Assembly (NCBI RefSeq): GCF_037893015.1
Contig: NC_133658.1
Location: forward strand, 59,115,818-59,179,817
DNA: 64,000 nt
Direction of reading: 5' to 3'
From: Macrotis lagotis
Taxonomy: Eukaryota; Chordata; Mammalia; Peramelemorphia; Peramelidae
The translations under genes and the position numbers were made by a program. Positions 1 through 32,024 of the stretch are shown here, one piece after another. Positions within the stretch are counted from its first letter, which is position 1. The number at the start of each line of letters is the position of its first letter. Below the pieces are notes generated by a model that had not been told where the DNA came from, made no database searches, and saw only the letters and a list, made by a program, of their open reading frames with translations.

Positions 1-172
1 TCCAGCTTCAGACACTTATCAGCTATGTGACCTGGGCAAATCACTTAACCCTGTCTGCCTCACTTTCTTCATCTGGAAAAGAAATGGCAAACCGCTGCAG
101 TCTCTTTGCCAAGAAAACCCCAGATGGGGTCATGAAGAGCTGTACACAACTGAAATGATACAACAACAACAA
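1..172 (+). mobile_element. Mar1-type CORE-SINE, cut by window edge
   Basis: It has the CORE motif ctatgtgacctgggcaaatc and the Bov-B/RTE-like tail ggcaaaccgc...ggggtcatgaagagc, ending in a (CAA)n run. Confidence 0.8.
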
Positions 173-1275
173 AAATATAAGTATTATCATCCCATTTTAT
201 AGAAAAGAAAAAGGTGACTCAGAAATTACTTACCTAAGGCCACATAACTTTCAAGCATCAAAGTTAAGATGTGAAACCAGGTCCCTTTATTTGAATTTCA
301 CAGTACTTTCCTCCATACTGTGCCTTATTGCTAGAGTGTGTAGAGCCCAAAGAACACAAGATGTCAGGGCTGGAAGACACATTCAATCATCTCATTTAAC
401 AATCAAAAGTGAGGAAATGAGTTGCCCAAGGTCACTGAGTCATTGAGCAGAACCTGGATGAGGGAGGTGGCAGAAGGAAAGGAAGGGAGGTCCTGCAAAG
501 ACAATCCTTATTGTTCCATCTGGGTGGGGAACCTCCCAGCTCTCCACCAGACTTCATCCAAGCCCTTGGCAAGGTGTCTAAAAATAAGTGTCTATAGGGT
601 TTACTCTGAAAAGACAAAGCCCAGGCAGGCTGTCTGCCAGAAGAAAATTTGGGCAGGTGGCTTGGAATATGGAAGGAAGGGAATGTGGGGAGACTGGTTG
701 TGCTCATATAGTTTAGGCGGCTGAGAGACTGGGAAGAAACATGATTTTTCCCAATTCCTGTTAGGGTTTGTGGTTGTGCAGGTCTCTGCTTCTCTCTAGT
801 GGTCACTGAGAATAATGCAAAAACTGCTCCATAAGCAGAGGTTTATAACAATCTTATGAAGCATAGTTGGAGAGTTTCTTTTGATTTAGCATCACAGATC
901 CAGAGCTGGGAGAGACATTGGGGGCACCTCATCCAACCTTCTAATTTTGCAGATAAGGAAACTGAGGTCCATCCAGAAAAGGTCTTACCTTCCCAAAGAG
1001 ATAACAACTATAAAACAACCACTGTGAACATAGTAAAATTTTTTAAATTGAATCTTATTATCCTTTTGATTCTCATGATAAAACTGTTGATATCTTCCTG
1101 TAAAGGAAAGAAATTACTTAGTGGACTGAGTTGAAAACTCTTGAAAAAAGATTACGATTGCTTCTTGGTAGGACATTAAGATGTCTAAGCCAGAATCACT
1201 CACCATCAATCAACAAGCATACATTTAGTATCTTTTGTTATTTCCTGTTTTTCAATCCCTTCTGATTTGTTATGA
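173..1275. other. Intergenic sequence with eroded MIR scraps
   Basis: MIR/CORE fragments are visible near 200-300, 395-460 and 890-985 (gataaggaaactgaggtcc). No gene was recognised. Confidence 0.5.
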
Positions 1276-1475
1276 AGCCATTTGGGAGTTTTTTTGGCAA
1301 AGAACTAAAGTGACATGCCATCTCCTCCAGCTGATTTTACTGATAAGGATTAGGCACTCAGGGTTAAGTGACTTGCCTGGGGTCATACAGCTAGTAAACA
1401 TCTGAATCTAAACTTGAACTCAGGTCTTCCTAACTTTAGACACCTCCCCTCTATTCACTTCACCATCTAACTGAC
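1276..1475 (-). mobile_element. Mar1-type SINE, antisense
   Basis: The reversed tail (gccatttgggagttttttt) is followed by cagctagtaaacatctgaat and ends in a diverged head. Confidence 0.7.
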
Positions 1476-1515
1476 TTTAGAAGTCAGAAAATCTGTGTTC
1501 AAAATCCTTGTGCAG

Positions 1516-1654
1516 GAGCAGCTAGGTGGCTCAGTGGATAGAGCAAAGGCCCTGGAGTCAGGAGGACCTGAGTTCAAATTTGAGCTCAGACAATAATTAC
1601 CTAGCTGTGTGGCCTTGGGCAAGTCACTATTGCCTTGCCAAAAAAAAAAAAAAA
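1516..1654 (+). mobile_element. Young CORE-SINE (cctaaaa-tail family)
   Basis: The head gcagctaggtggctcagtgg, taattacctagctgtgtggc and a poly(A)-like end are all intact. Confidence 0.85.
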
Positions 1655-1777
1655 TCCTGGCTCACACACTAGCTATGTGTGACTGGGAAAATCAGCTTTG
1701 GTTTCCTCATTTCTAAAATGAAGATAATAGCCCCACCGCCCTGGGTTGCTATGAGAATCAAATAAGTTAACAAATGG

Positions 1778-1937
1778 GATAAATAAATAAAAATAGATAG
1801 ATAGCTAAACAAATAAACAAACAAATGAATGAATAGATAGATAGAGAGAGAGAGATAGATAGATAGATAGATAGAGAGATAGATAGATAGAGAGATAGAT
1901 AGATAGAGAGAGAGATAGATAGATAGATAGAGAGAGA

Positions 1938-1971
<34 letters not shown>

Positions 1972-2027
1972 TAGATAGATAGATAGAGAGATAGATAGAT
2001 AGAGAGATAGATAGATAGATAGATAAA
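1778..2027. repeat. (GATA)n/(GA)n compound microsatellite
   Basis: About 250 bp of interleaved gata and gaga units follow an eroded SINE (1655-1777). All three minus-strand reading frames stay open across it, which creates spurious Ser/Leu/Tyr/Ile ORFs. Confidence 0.95.
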
Positions 2028-2206
2028 GATTTGCAATATGCAAACCTTAGAGTGCTGTTATTATTATGCTGCCTGACCATGCAGTTCTCCACATTGATTG
2101 CTTAGGATATGACCTTAACTTGAGATTCTCTTCCTTACTTTCCCTTCTCCTCCAGTGAGAGGTCTGACCTTAATCTAAGAATCCCAATTTCACATGACTT
2201 TGTTTT

Positions 2207-2464
2207 ACCTAGATGGCACAGAATATAGATCATTGGGCTTCGAACCAGGAAGACTCGTCTTTCTGAGTTCAAATCCAGCCTCAGAAACTTACTAGCTGTG
2301 TGACCCTAAGCAAGTCACTTATCCCTGTTTGCCTTTGTTTCCTCATCTGTCAAATGAGCTGGAAAAGGAAGTGGCAAACCACTCTAGTATCTGTCAAGAA
2401 AACTCCAAAATGGCATCACAAAGATCGGACATGACTGAAACAATTCAACAACAGCAACAACAAA
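2207..2464 (+). mobile_element. Mar1-type SINE, full length
   Basis: Head tagatggcacagaatatag, CORE tagctgtgtgaccctaagc and tail ggaagtggcaaaccactc, ending in caacaacagcaacaacaaaa. Confidence 0.85.
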
Positions 2465-2956
2465 AGGACAGAGATTACATTGTAAGGCTAGAAAAAATTA
2501 CTAATGTAATTAATGATGAATCACTGCTAACATTAGTAACAAAAATCATAAAAATCCTGAACTCTGGGGGCAATTTTTAGTTACTAGGGTGGAAATGAGG
2601 CTTCCTAACTAATAAGATTCCATTTAGTCTAATATCCATTGAGTTTCTCCCTTCTCCACATTCTCTGAAGACCCTGCCCCAGGACTCATTGAAAATTATC
2701 TTTAATCTAGAACTATCATTAAAATCCAATCAAGAAGCAAATTTAGAAGAGCAGAGAAACACTTAATAGTTAACAAAGTTGCCCAACTGACTAGAACAAT
2801 AAATCAAGAGGCAAAACCACAGAATGGAAGTGGAAGGTGGACACAATAGCTCAATTCACCCTACTGAATTCTTTCAATAAGCCAGGGGGTGAAACAGAGG
2901 AAGAAGAGGGGACCAGCTGTTGCCAGGTGTGAGAGGCAGTCCTCTCTTATAGCATC

Positions 2957-3103
2957 TTTTTTTTTTTTGAAGACAATGGGATTAAGTGACTGCCCAAGGT
3001 CACATAGCTTTGTAATTATTAAGCGTCTGAGGTCATATTTGAACTCAGGTCTTCCTGACTCCAGGACCAGTGTTCTATCCACTGCACCACCTAGCCACCT
3101 GTC
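2957..3103 (-). mobile_element. Young CORE-SINE, antisense
   Basis: A T-run, then gtaattattaagcgtctgag and tatccactgcaccacctagc, which is the reversed head. Confidence 0.85.
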
Positions 3104-3209
3104 TCTCATTAAACCTCTTTTTTTCCAGTTCTTAATTTGGGAAAGCTTTCTCTCTCATGACTGGGCAAAGGCTGCAGATCTCAGGGTCTTTTAACAACTG
3201 GTTCTCTCT

Positions 3210-3690
3210 CTCCTAAAACTTCTCTGAATGACAATGATACCTGAACTGCGCCTTTAAGGAAAAAGGTATTTTGAAGTGGACACAGATGAGGAGGCAAATG
3301 CTTCGCAGATTGGGGAATAGATTTGGGAAAGGGAGGAAGAGGCAAGAGGCATGATGAAATTGGAGATTCCTTACAGTCCAATCTGGTTGGAATACAGAGA
3401 ATGTAAATAAAAGAATAAGAAACAAGCCAGAATAAATGTAGGTTGGAACGAGACCGTGGAAAGTCTTGAAGGCCAGACTCAAGAATTTTTTTATGCTGTT
3501 CTATAAGCAATAGGGAGAAATGGATGATTTTTGAGTAGGGGATTGACAAGGTCAGACTTGTGTCTTAGGAAAAATTGTTTTGGCAGACATATGAAGAAGA
3601 GGCAGAAGAGAGATGAGACAGAAGTCAGTGGGGTTATTTAAATATTCCAGTCAAGCAATGATAAGGATCTGAACTGGTGTTCTAGACCTT
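3210..3690 (-). mobile_element. L2-like LINE relic (antisense)
   Basis: Sequence such as gtggaaagtcttgaaggccag and gattgacaaggtcagactt is the usual antisense trace of L2 ORF2. The same family recurs at 9055-10500, 12300-12430, 29625-30480 and 56640-56910. Confidence 0.5.
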
Positions 3691-3744
3691 GTGAGACTCA
3701 CAGAAGGAACTTCATGGTGACATTCATTGCTAAAAATACTCATA

Positions 3745-4247
3745 AGCCTGTTGTCCCAAAAGTCTTAGTGCATGTTTAAAGTTCAATTGTTTATTTGAAT
3801 CTATTTTTTATTTATTTCAGAGTTTATTTTTACTTTTTTTAGTTTATTTATATTTCTAGTTTATATATCTACAGTATACTTATAATTTAAGTATTTAAAT
3901 AGATTATAATATAGTCTATATATTTATGCTTTATTTAAGTAATTTATTTGTAGTTTATATATAAGATATACTTATGGTTTATTTATTTTAAATAGTTTAA
4001 CTTATTTAAATACCTTATTTATATTTGTAGTTATATAGAGAATATATTTATATTTATGGTTTATTTATTTATTTAAATAGTTTACTTATATTTAGAACTT
4101 AAGTCTATCCATATAGAATGTTTATATTTATGGTTTATTTTATTTAAATAGTTTATTTAATTTATTTGGATAGTTTACATTTATTGAATGGTTTATGGTT
4201 TAAGCTTCCATAGCTTAAAACTGCACTAAGACTTTTGGGACAAGCTG
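3745..4247. mobile_element. Mariner-type MITE with AT-rich tandem core
   Basis: The terminal inverted repeats are about 30 bp. The left end reads tgtcccaaaagtcttagtgc and the right end, reverse-complemented, gives the same 20 bases, with gttttaagct-like sequence beyond. A TA dinucleotide flanks each side (3743-3744 and 4248-4249), as expected for Tc1/mariner insertion. There is no transposase ORF. The core is a degenerate array of tttatttatatttatag-like units. Confidence 0.8.
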
Positions 4248-4259
4248 TATAATGAACTC

Positions 4260-4925
4260 ATTGGAATCCAAGCAATTAGAAAGTTCACAGAACTGGAACT
4301 TTTCCATAGGTAGAGTCCAGGGACTTGTTTAGAAAGGGGGCTATCAATTAATCCTTCAGTATTTCTCAAATATTAGGCACTGTTTAAAGTGTTGGGGATA
4401 CAGATGGGAAAGTGAGATTAGTCTCATCCTCCACAATCTCACATTATGCAAGGCTGTTTCATGTTTGCAGATAAGTAAATAAAGGGCTTGTGTCTGCTGA
4501 GAGCTGGGATTTCAAGGGTGTGGAGATTTCCCTAGTAAAGAACCTCTTTGCCAGTGAAGGTGAACAATGGTTCTGGGGCTCAGGAAGCTGTGCTAGAGTC
4601 ACAGAACCAGAGTTTGTCTGATCTGAGGATAATTCTCTATCTGTTGCTTCATGATGCCTCTTGGAACATAGAATTTTTGTATAAAAATAAGTTGTGGAAG
4701 AGGGGAATGGTTAACATAGGGGGGAAAAAAAATCAAAATATCCTCTTAAAGGAGGTAGCATTTGAACTGATCCTTGAGTGTTCCAAGACACAGAGATTAG
4801 GAGGGTGAACCTGGCAGGCACAATGAACATGCAAAGAAATGGAGGTAGGAGATGAAATGTGATGGAAAAAGAACAGAACAGAAGCCCAATGTGTTCTATT
4901 CCTTTATTAAAAATTACAATTCTCA
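4260..4925. other. Intergenic, L2-like antisense fragment
   Basis: 4370-4860 has weak L2-type antisense features (ggaggtagcatttgaactga, gcaaagaaatggaggtagga). No gene was recognised. Confidence 0.4.
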
Positions 4926-5143
4926 TAGATGGCACAATGGATGGAACCCCAGGCCTGGAGTCAGAAGGACCTGAATTCAAATCCAGCCTTAGACATCTAC
5001 TAGCTACATGACCCTGGGTAAGTCACTTTACCTGTTTACTTCAGTTTCCTCATCTGTCAAATGAGCTGGAGAAGGAAATAGCAAGCCACTGTGATATCTT
5101 TGCCAAGAAAAGCCAAAATGAGGTCACCAACTGAACAACAACT
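4926..5143 (+). mobile_element. Mar1-type SINE
   Basis: Head tagatggcacaatggatgg and tail gagctggagaaggaaatagc, ending in aacaacaac. Confidence 0.85.
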
Positions 5144-5245
5144 TTGTGGAAGGGAGTAAGAACGAGACTGAGTCTTTAGAGTCAAGACCTGGATTCAGTT
5201 TTAGAAATGCTGAATTATAACAGTTAACAATTACATAATCTCCTT

Positions 5246-6410
5246 AAGGTTTACAAAGCACTTTACAAAGACTATCTCATTTTACATATGAATAAACTGA
5301 GGCAGAAATCAAGTGACTCACCTGATGTCCCAAACTAGTAAGTGAGTGAGGCTGGATTTGAACAAGGAAAGATGAGTCTTCCTGACTCTAGGCCCAGCTC
5401 TCTCTCCACTGTGTCAACCAGCTAATTATCATCAAAGCTAGCATTTGTGTATTTTATATTTAGATATAAATATATATAAATATTTATATGTATATATGCT
5501 TATATATTACCATAAATATATATATATACATATATATCTTTATATCCTATCCATATATTGCTATTGAAATTGATATATAGATATAACAATATATTATTTT
5601 AAGGTTTGCAAATCCCATTACAAAGACTAGACTATCTCATTGGTCCCCCAACACCCCTTGGAAAGTAGGTTGGAATAATGATCTTCATTTCACATATGAA
5701 TAAACTGAAGCAGAAAGAAATCAAGTGACTCATCCAGGGTTACCCAGCTTGTATCTGAAGTTGGATTTGAACTCAGGAAGATGAGTCCCCCTAAGTTCAA
5801 ATCCAGTTGTCCATCCACTATGCCACCTAGCTGATCATCATCATAACTAGCATTTACATTTATATATATATATGAGAGAGCATATTTATGTTTATATATG
5901 TATATATCTATATAACTATATAAATATTTATCTATATATAGATATCACTATATAAATATATCTGTATCTATTTATATCAATATTGATACATAGATATATA
6001 GCTTTAAGATTTGCAAAGCACATTACAAAGACTAGATTATTTCATTTGGTTCCCACAATACCCCTGGAAAGTAGGTGGAATTATGATCTCCATTTTGAAT
6101 ATGAATAAACTGAGGTAGACAGAAATCAAGTAACTTTCCTAGGGTCACCAAGCTAGTAAGAGTCTGAGGATGCTTTCAACTCGAGCAGATGAGTCTCTCT
6201 GACTCTAGGCTCAGCTCTCTATCCATCATACCACCCAGCTGACCACCATCATCATAGCTAAGGTTTGCAAAACATTTTATAAATATTATTTAGTTAGATC
6301 CTCATAAGAACTCTAGGAGGTAATTGCTCTTATTATGCCTATTTTATAGATGAGACTTATGCAGGATTATTGATCTTCCTGACTCCAGGTGCAGTGCTCT
6401 ATCCATTGCC
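5246..6410 (-). repeat. Tandem array of four MIR-like units with AT-rich linkers
   Basis: Units begin at 5246, 5601, 6006 and 6260 with aaggtttacaaag / aaggtttgcaaat / aagatttgcaaag / aaggtttgcaaaa. Each runs through gaataaactgaggcag and gatgagtcttcctgactc to a ccacctagctga-like end. Units 1 and 2 are followed by 150-200 bp of tatata-rich DNA, which unit 3 lacks. Confidence 0.8.
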
Positions 6411-6769
6411 TGTGATCAGACTTTTAAAAAAGGCAACACCTTTGAACCTGGGCTAGCACCCTCACTGACCTTCCATGAATATCAGACCCTGAGAACCAGT
6501 GGATATGTCGCAGGTCACTCATAGAGATGCCCCCACTGCCCCTTTCTATCTATCTCTTAGAAACCTCTCCCTGAGGAAGCATTATCTACCCCCTCCTCTT
6601 GCTTCTGCACCTTCCCCCTTGTTGCCTCTCCTCTCTTCCAGTTCCAAAAGAATCTGAGTCTATGAAGGACTAATTCTTTTTTTTTTTTTTTGGTAGGGGT
6701 GGGTGGACAGGTGGGGCTAAAAGACACTTTGATCCTTTGAAAGAAAAAATAGGAGGCATGACCTCAGAG
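6411..6769. other. Unassigned sequence upstream of CIBAR2 promoter
   Basis: A mostly unique block with a T-run at 6679-6691. No ORF or motif was recognised. Confidence 0.4.
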
Positions 6770-6812
6770 TCAGCCTGGATCCAGGCCCAGCAGGGCTGGC
6801 CTCCAGTGCACT

Positions 6813-6826
6813 GTTACTGGGGCAAC
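6813..6826 (+). promoter_or_regulatory. RFX X-box-like site 1
   Basis: GTTACTGGGGCAAC agrees with the X-box GTTRCCNNRGYAAC except at position 6. It is about 200 bp upstream of the CIBAR2 ATG. Confidence 0.6.
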
Positions 6827-6863
6827 CCACCTGACTCCTCCCCAACCCTGGCCTGTTGGTAGC

Positions 6864-6877
6864 ATTGCCCCAGCAAC
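6864..6877 (+). promoter_or_regulatory. RFX X-box-like site 2
   Basis: ATTGCCCCAGCAAC agrees with GTTRCCNNRGYAAC except at position 1. It lies 51 bp downstream of site 1, close to five helical turns, which suggests paired RFX binding. Confidence 0.62.
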
Positions 6878-7022
6878 GGCCTCCAGCTTCACCTGAGCCA
6901 GGTGACAACAGCTGCGCCTCATCTGGCTCCCTTTCCACCCTGCTTGGAGGATTCATTGTTATTTATTTCAAAGCAAGTCCTCATTCTTGCTTCTGAAGCA
7001 GATCTGGCTCCTTCCAGTCACC

Positions 7023-28413
<21,391 letters not shown>

Positions 28414-28777
28414 GCATCACGTGGCAATCATCAAAATAAGAGTTTGAAAGAACATTCTTTCTTAACAATTGTCTTTAATTGATTCTTCATCCATAGAACT
28501 CTGACATGACCTAAGTCAAAGTGTTTAAAATGGCATTCCACAAAACTGGCAAAACTTCTAAAGTATAATTGGGTAACATTTAACAAAGTCAATGACGCTA
28601 CAATAGAACAAAGATGGTGTTAATATGTGGTTTTATAAGTCACAATGTCAAAATGCAGCCTGTAGGGATCTTTATGTAAGTATAATTTAAGCCACCCCTT
28701 GTTTCCATTTGAGTTTGACCCCACTTATCTAAGCTGTTGAAATATGGGAGAGTAGAGCGACAAAGTTTAGCCATAAA

Positions 28778-28783
28778 AATAAA
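28778..28783 (+). terminator. Upstream AATAAA of CIBAR2
   Basis: AATAAA lies 365 nt past the stop. The downstream sequence is not clearly GU-rich, so this would be a secondary site. Confidence 0.4.
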
Positions 28784-28971
28784 ACTTGTATACTAAGAAT
28801 CCTTTCCATGATGCAATGCTGAACTTGGAGGAAAAACTGACTCATGAAAAAATTGAACAGATGAGTTCCCTTGGAGGTAATTTAAAGTCATTATATGCCC
28901 ATGGTACATCAATAAGACTGTTTTTGTAGTTCATCTAGAATTGTATAGATTTTCTAGTTGCATCTTTGGAA

Positions 28972-28977
28972 AATAAA
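28972..28977 (+). terminator. Main poly(A) signal of CIBAR2
   Basis: AATAAA is followed within 10-50 nt by a strongly GU/U-rich stretch (gtggttattgtttgttaatg, then a run of T). This is the textbook layout of a cleavage site near 28990-29000. Confidence 0.72.
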
Positions 28978-29624
28978 TTCATGTGGTTATTGTTTGTTAA
29001 TGTTTTTTAAGTTGTTTTTTTAACACATCTCTACATCTTACTTCTCTGGTGATGATGGAGAAGTGGAGCTCTCCAGTGACTTTGAGCTTTGAAAGAATCT
29101 GCATGACCCTGGGCAAAGTACTTAATCTCTCTCTCAGCCTCAGTTTTCTCATTCATAAAGAGGGGAATAAAAATAAAAGCAGAAAATAATATAACAATGT
29201 AATTATTATGTAAAATAATATATAATTAAAATATAATAAATTAAAAGCAATAATAAATAAAAGGGAATAATAATAATAGTAGTAGTAGTATCTACCAGGA
29301 TTATTGTGATGATCAAACAAGGTATATTTGCAAAGTACTTTGCAAAGTCTGATGTTTTGTCCTTTGTTTTTGAAGAAGACCATGATATCAGGGAGGTGGT
29401 GCCATGAGAAGCAAGTGAATTGGATTTAAGTGAGGGAGATGCTGTATTAAGTCACCAGTCTCACTTTCTCCTCCAGAGCCATCTGGGTCAAGTGGTCAGA
29501 TATAACTTTAAAGTTTTATATAAATGCTAGTGATGATGAGGATCATGAATATGAAGATAAATGATGATGATGATGATGATAGCCCTCAAGCTCGTAATTT
29601 TCAGAATATTTTTGTTTGGTGTTG

Positions 29625-29779
29625 TCATTTCAATTTAACAAACATTTATTAAACACCTGCTATGTACAGATACTGTTCTAGGTACTGGGGATACAAAACA
29701 AAAACAAAACAAAATAGTGCCTGCCTGCCTTCAAGGAGCATGGATTCTGTAGGAGAAAACAGAAGATACCACAGATAAG

Positions 29780-29876
<97 letters not shown>

Positions 29877-30480
29877 AGAACTACTATCTTATTCATATGA
29901 GCAGTTTCCAGAATAGAATTTCCTCCATTAAAATAGACTGGCATTATTTCTGCAACTTTGCATATTAAAATATTCTCTAGAGCTCTGAGAGGTTAAGTTA
30001 TTCCCCAGGATCAGAGAATAAATATGTATGAGAGTCAAGTCTGGAACCCAAGGTTCTTAGCTCAGAGGCCAGCTCTTTTTTCCTTACAATGACTTACTAA
30101 ATAAATATAAAATATTTGCCAATTGTTATCCAGGAGAGTAGGAGGAACTAAGGGAGATTAGGAAAGGCCTCTTATAGGTTGTGGTACTTGAACTGGGGCT
30201 AAAAGGGGCAGTCCAGAAGTTAGAGATGAGAAGGGATAGCATTTCCAACAACCTCTTGTGCAAAGTCTCAGAGGTAGGAGAAGGAAATGTCTTGTATGGA
30301 AAACAAGCAGGCTAGTTTGGTTGGAAGAAAATAGAGAATGATATGAAATTAATTTCAAAAGCTATGTTATGGTCAAATTGTGAAGGACTTTCCATGTCAA
30401 TGGAGTTTGTATTTAAATGTAGGGGAAGGAGGCCTCTGAAACTTCTTGAGACAAGGAATTACTTGGACAGTCTTAGTCCA
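29625..30480 (-). mobile_element. L2-like LINE relic, antisense, split by microsatellite
   Basis: aacaaacatttattaaacac and aggtactggggatacaaaac lead to a CA/GA microsatellite, after which the antisense L2 trace resumes (aggaaaggcctcttataggt, ggaaaacaagcaggctagtt). Confidence 0.55.
29781..29874. repeat. (CA)n(GA)n microsatellite
   Basis: About 30 bp of CA are followed by about 64 bp of GA. Confidence 0.97.
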
Positions 30481-31059
30481 TTGCTTCATCTATAAAATAG
30501 TGGCCCCCCAAAGTCTCTTCTAGCACTAACCCTCTACCCTATGGTTGTTGGCAACACTGCAGATTGAACAAAGGCTGTTCATCTCTGAAGTCTTTCAGTT
30601 GTTTGCTTTTTTATGAAAGGAGAAATAGGTCTGAGGAGACTCTGGTTTATGGCAAAGACAATGGAGTTAGATTCAGAGAACCTGGTTCAAATCCTGACTG
30701 AGTTTCAAAAGTAATCCTTGTCAATTGTTACCTGCATGACCTGGGTCAGTTAAACTCTTGGGCCTCGGTCTCCTTATCTGAAAAACCTTCCAGCTATAGC
30801 TCTATGATTCCTATGTGTTAACTCTTTAGTCCCAGAAAATTGTATTAAGCAAAGTTGATCAATTGGAGAGTATCCATAGGAAAGTAATCCTGATGGGAAA
30901 GGGTTTTGAGATCCTTCTACCAGAAGGTCATTTGAATAAACTAGGAATGTTTAACCTGGAGAAGAATAGAATTTGGGGTAGCATCAGGTGAGGATATGAT
31001 AGTTGTCTTGGAGTTCTGAACTCCCATAGCCTATAAATCTCAAATACGAACAGTGGTCT

Positions 31060-31200
31060 CCAAGTTGTTTCTTCTATTAGATTGGAAGCTTTCTGAGGAC
31101 AGGGATCATGTTTCTGTCTTTTCTTTGTATCCCCCTACCACATAGCAAGTGCTTCATCAAGTTTAATAAAAGCTTATTGACTTGACTTGATTTGTTGCTT
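31060..31200 (+). mobile_element. L2 LINE 3' end
   Basis: attggaagctttctgaggac, agggatcatgtttctgtctt and gcaagtgcttcatcaagttt, ending aataaaagcttattgacttg. Confidence 0.7.
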
Positions 31201-31378
31201 GACTCAGTAGAGTAGAACTGGAAGCAATAAGCGGATGACCTGGGACATCCGGGGGACATCCAGGGACATAGATTTGAGCTTAATGGAAGGGAAAAATACT
31301 ATAATCTTCTGAGCTATCTGAAAGTAGAATAGGATGCCTTGGGTTGTTGTGGCCTCATTACCTTAAAGCCAATATGAG

Positions 31379-31541
31379 GGGGCAGCTAGGTGATGCAGTG
31401 GATAGAGCACCCTCCCTAGAGTCAGGAGGACCTGAGTTCCAATGTGACCTCAGACACTTAATAATTGCCTAGCTGTGTAACCTTAGGAAAGTCACTCTTA
31501 ACCCCATTGTCTTAAATAAATAAAAAATTAAAATTAAAAAA
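31379..31541 (+). mobile_element. Young CORE-SINE
   Basis: Head gggcagctaggtgatgcagt. An imperfect target duplication, aaagccaatatgag / aaagcctagatgag, lies at 31365-31378 and 31542-31555. Confidence 0.88.
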
Positions 31542-31858
31542 AAAGCCTAGATGAGCCCCCATAAGATGTGTCATTGGGGGGGATTCTTGGCCAAGTATGG
31601 GTGGCTGACAAAGTCTATTCTAGGTAGAAGATTCAGTGAAAGTACACAAACTTTCTTTGCACCATCTGGTACAAGAATAATTATCATTATTATTATTATT
31701 ATTATTATTATAGGAGAAAAATCATGACAAAGAAAAAAGTCTTTTGAATGGGAGAATGAGATAAAATAAATGTCATTGCTCTCAAACAGTATCCCTTAGT
31801 TACTGGAACTTTGCCCATTTCAGTTTTGATATATAAGCCTGCATAAGAAAGTAAATGG

Positions 31859-32024
31859 AGGGACAGCTAGGTGGCATAGTGGATAAAGCAAGGGCCTTGG
31901 AGTCAGGAGTACCTGGGTTCAAATCTGATCTCAGACACTTAATAATGACCTAACTGTGTGGCCTTGGGCAAGCCACTTAACCCCATTCGCCTTGCAAAAA
32001 ACCTAAAAAAAAACAAAGAAAAAA
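31859..32024 (+). mobile_element. Young CORE-SINE
   Basis: Head gggacagctaggtggcatag and tail gccttgcaaaaaacctaaaa. A near-perfect duplication, aagaaagtaaatgg / aagaaagaaaatgg, lies at 31845-31858 and 32025-32038. Confidence 0.9.

Larger units (their letters stand above)
6770..7022 (+). promoter_or_regulatory. CIBAR2: Probable CIBAR2 promoter and 5' UTR
   Basis: This repeat-free, moderately GC-rich block ends at the start codon. It has two X-box-like palindromes (6813-6826 and 6864-6877), an E-box (CAGGTG near 6899-6904) and a forkhead-like TATTTAT at 6960-6966. There is no CpG island. The transcription start is not visible, and an upstream non-coding exon cannot be excluded. Confidence 0.6.
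28414..28995 (+). other. CIBAR2: CIBAR2 3' UTR
   Basis: About 580 nt of repeat-free sequence lie between the stop codon and the better of two poly(A) signals. The 3' end is inferred, not observed. Confidence 0.7.

Noticed and set aside
1669-2092. Three overlapping minus-strand ORFs rich in Ser, Leu, Tyr and Ile
   Set aside because: They are readings of the GATA/GA microsatellite in all three frames.
2207-2464. tRNA-like A and B boxes in SINE heads as tRNA genes
   Set aside because: The heads are tRNA-derived SINE promoters without cloverleaf pairing, and no stand-alone tRNA gene was seen.
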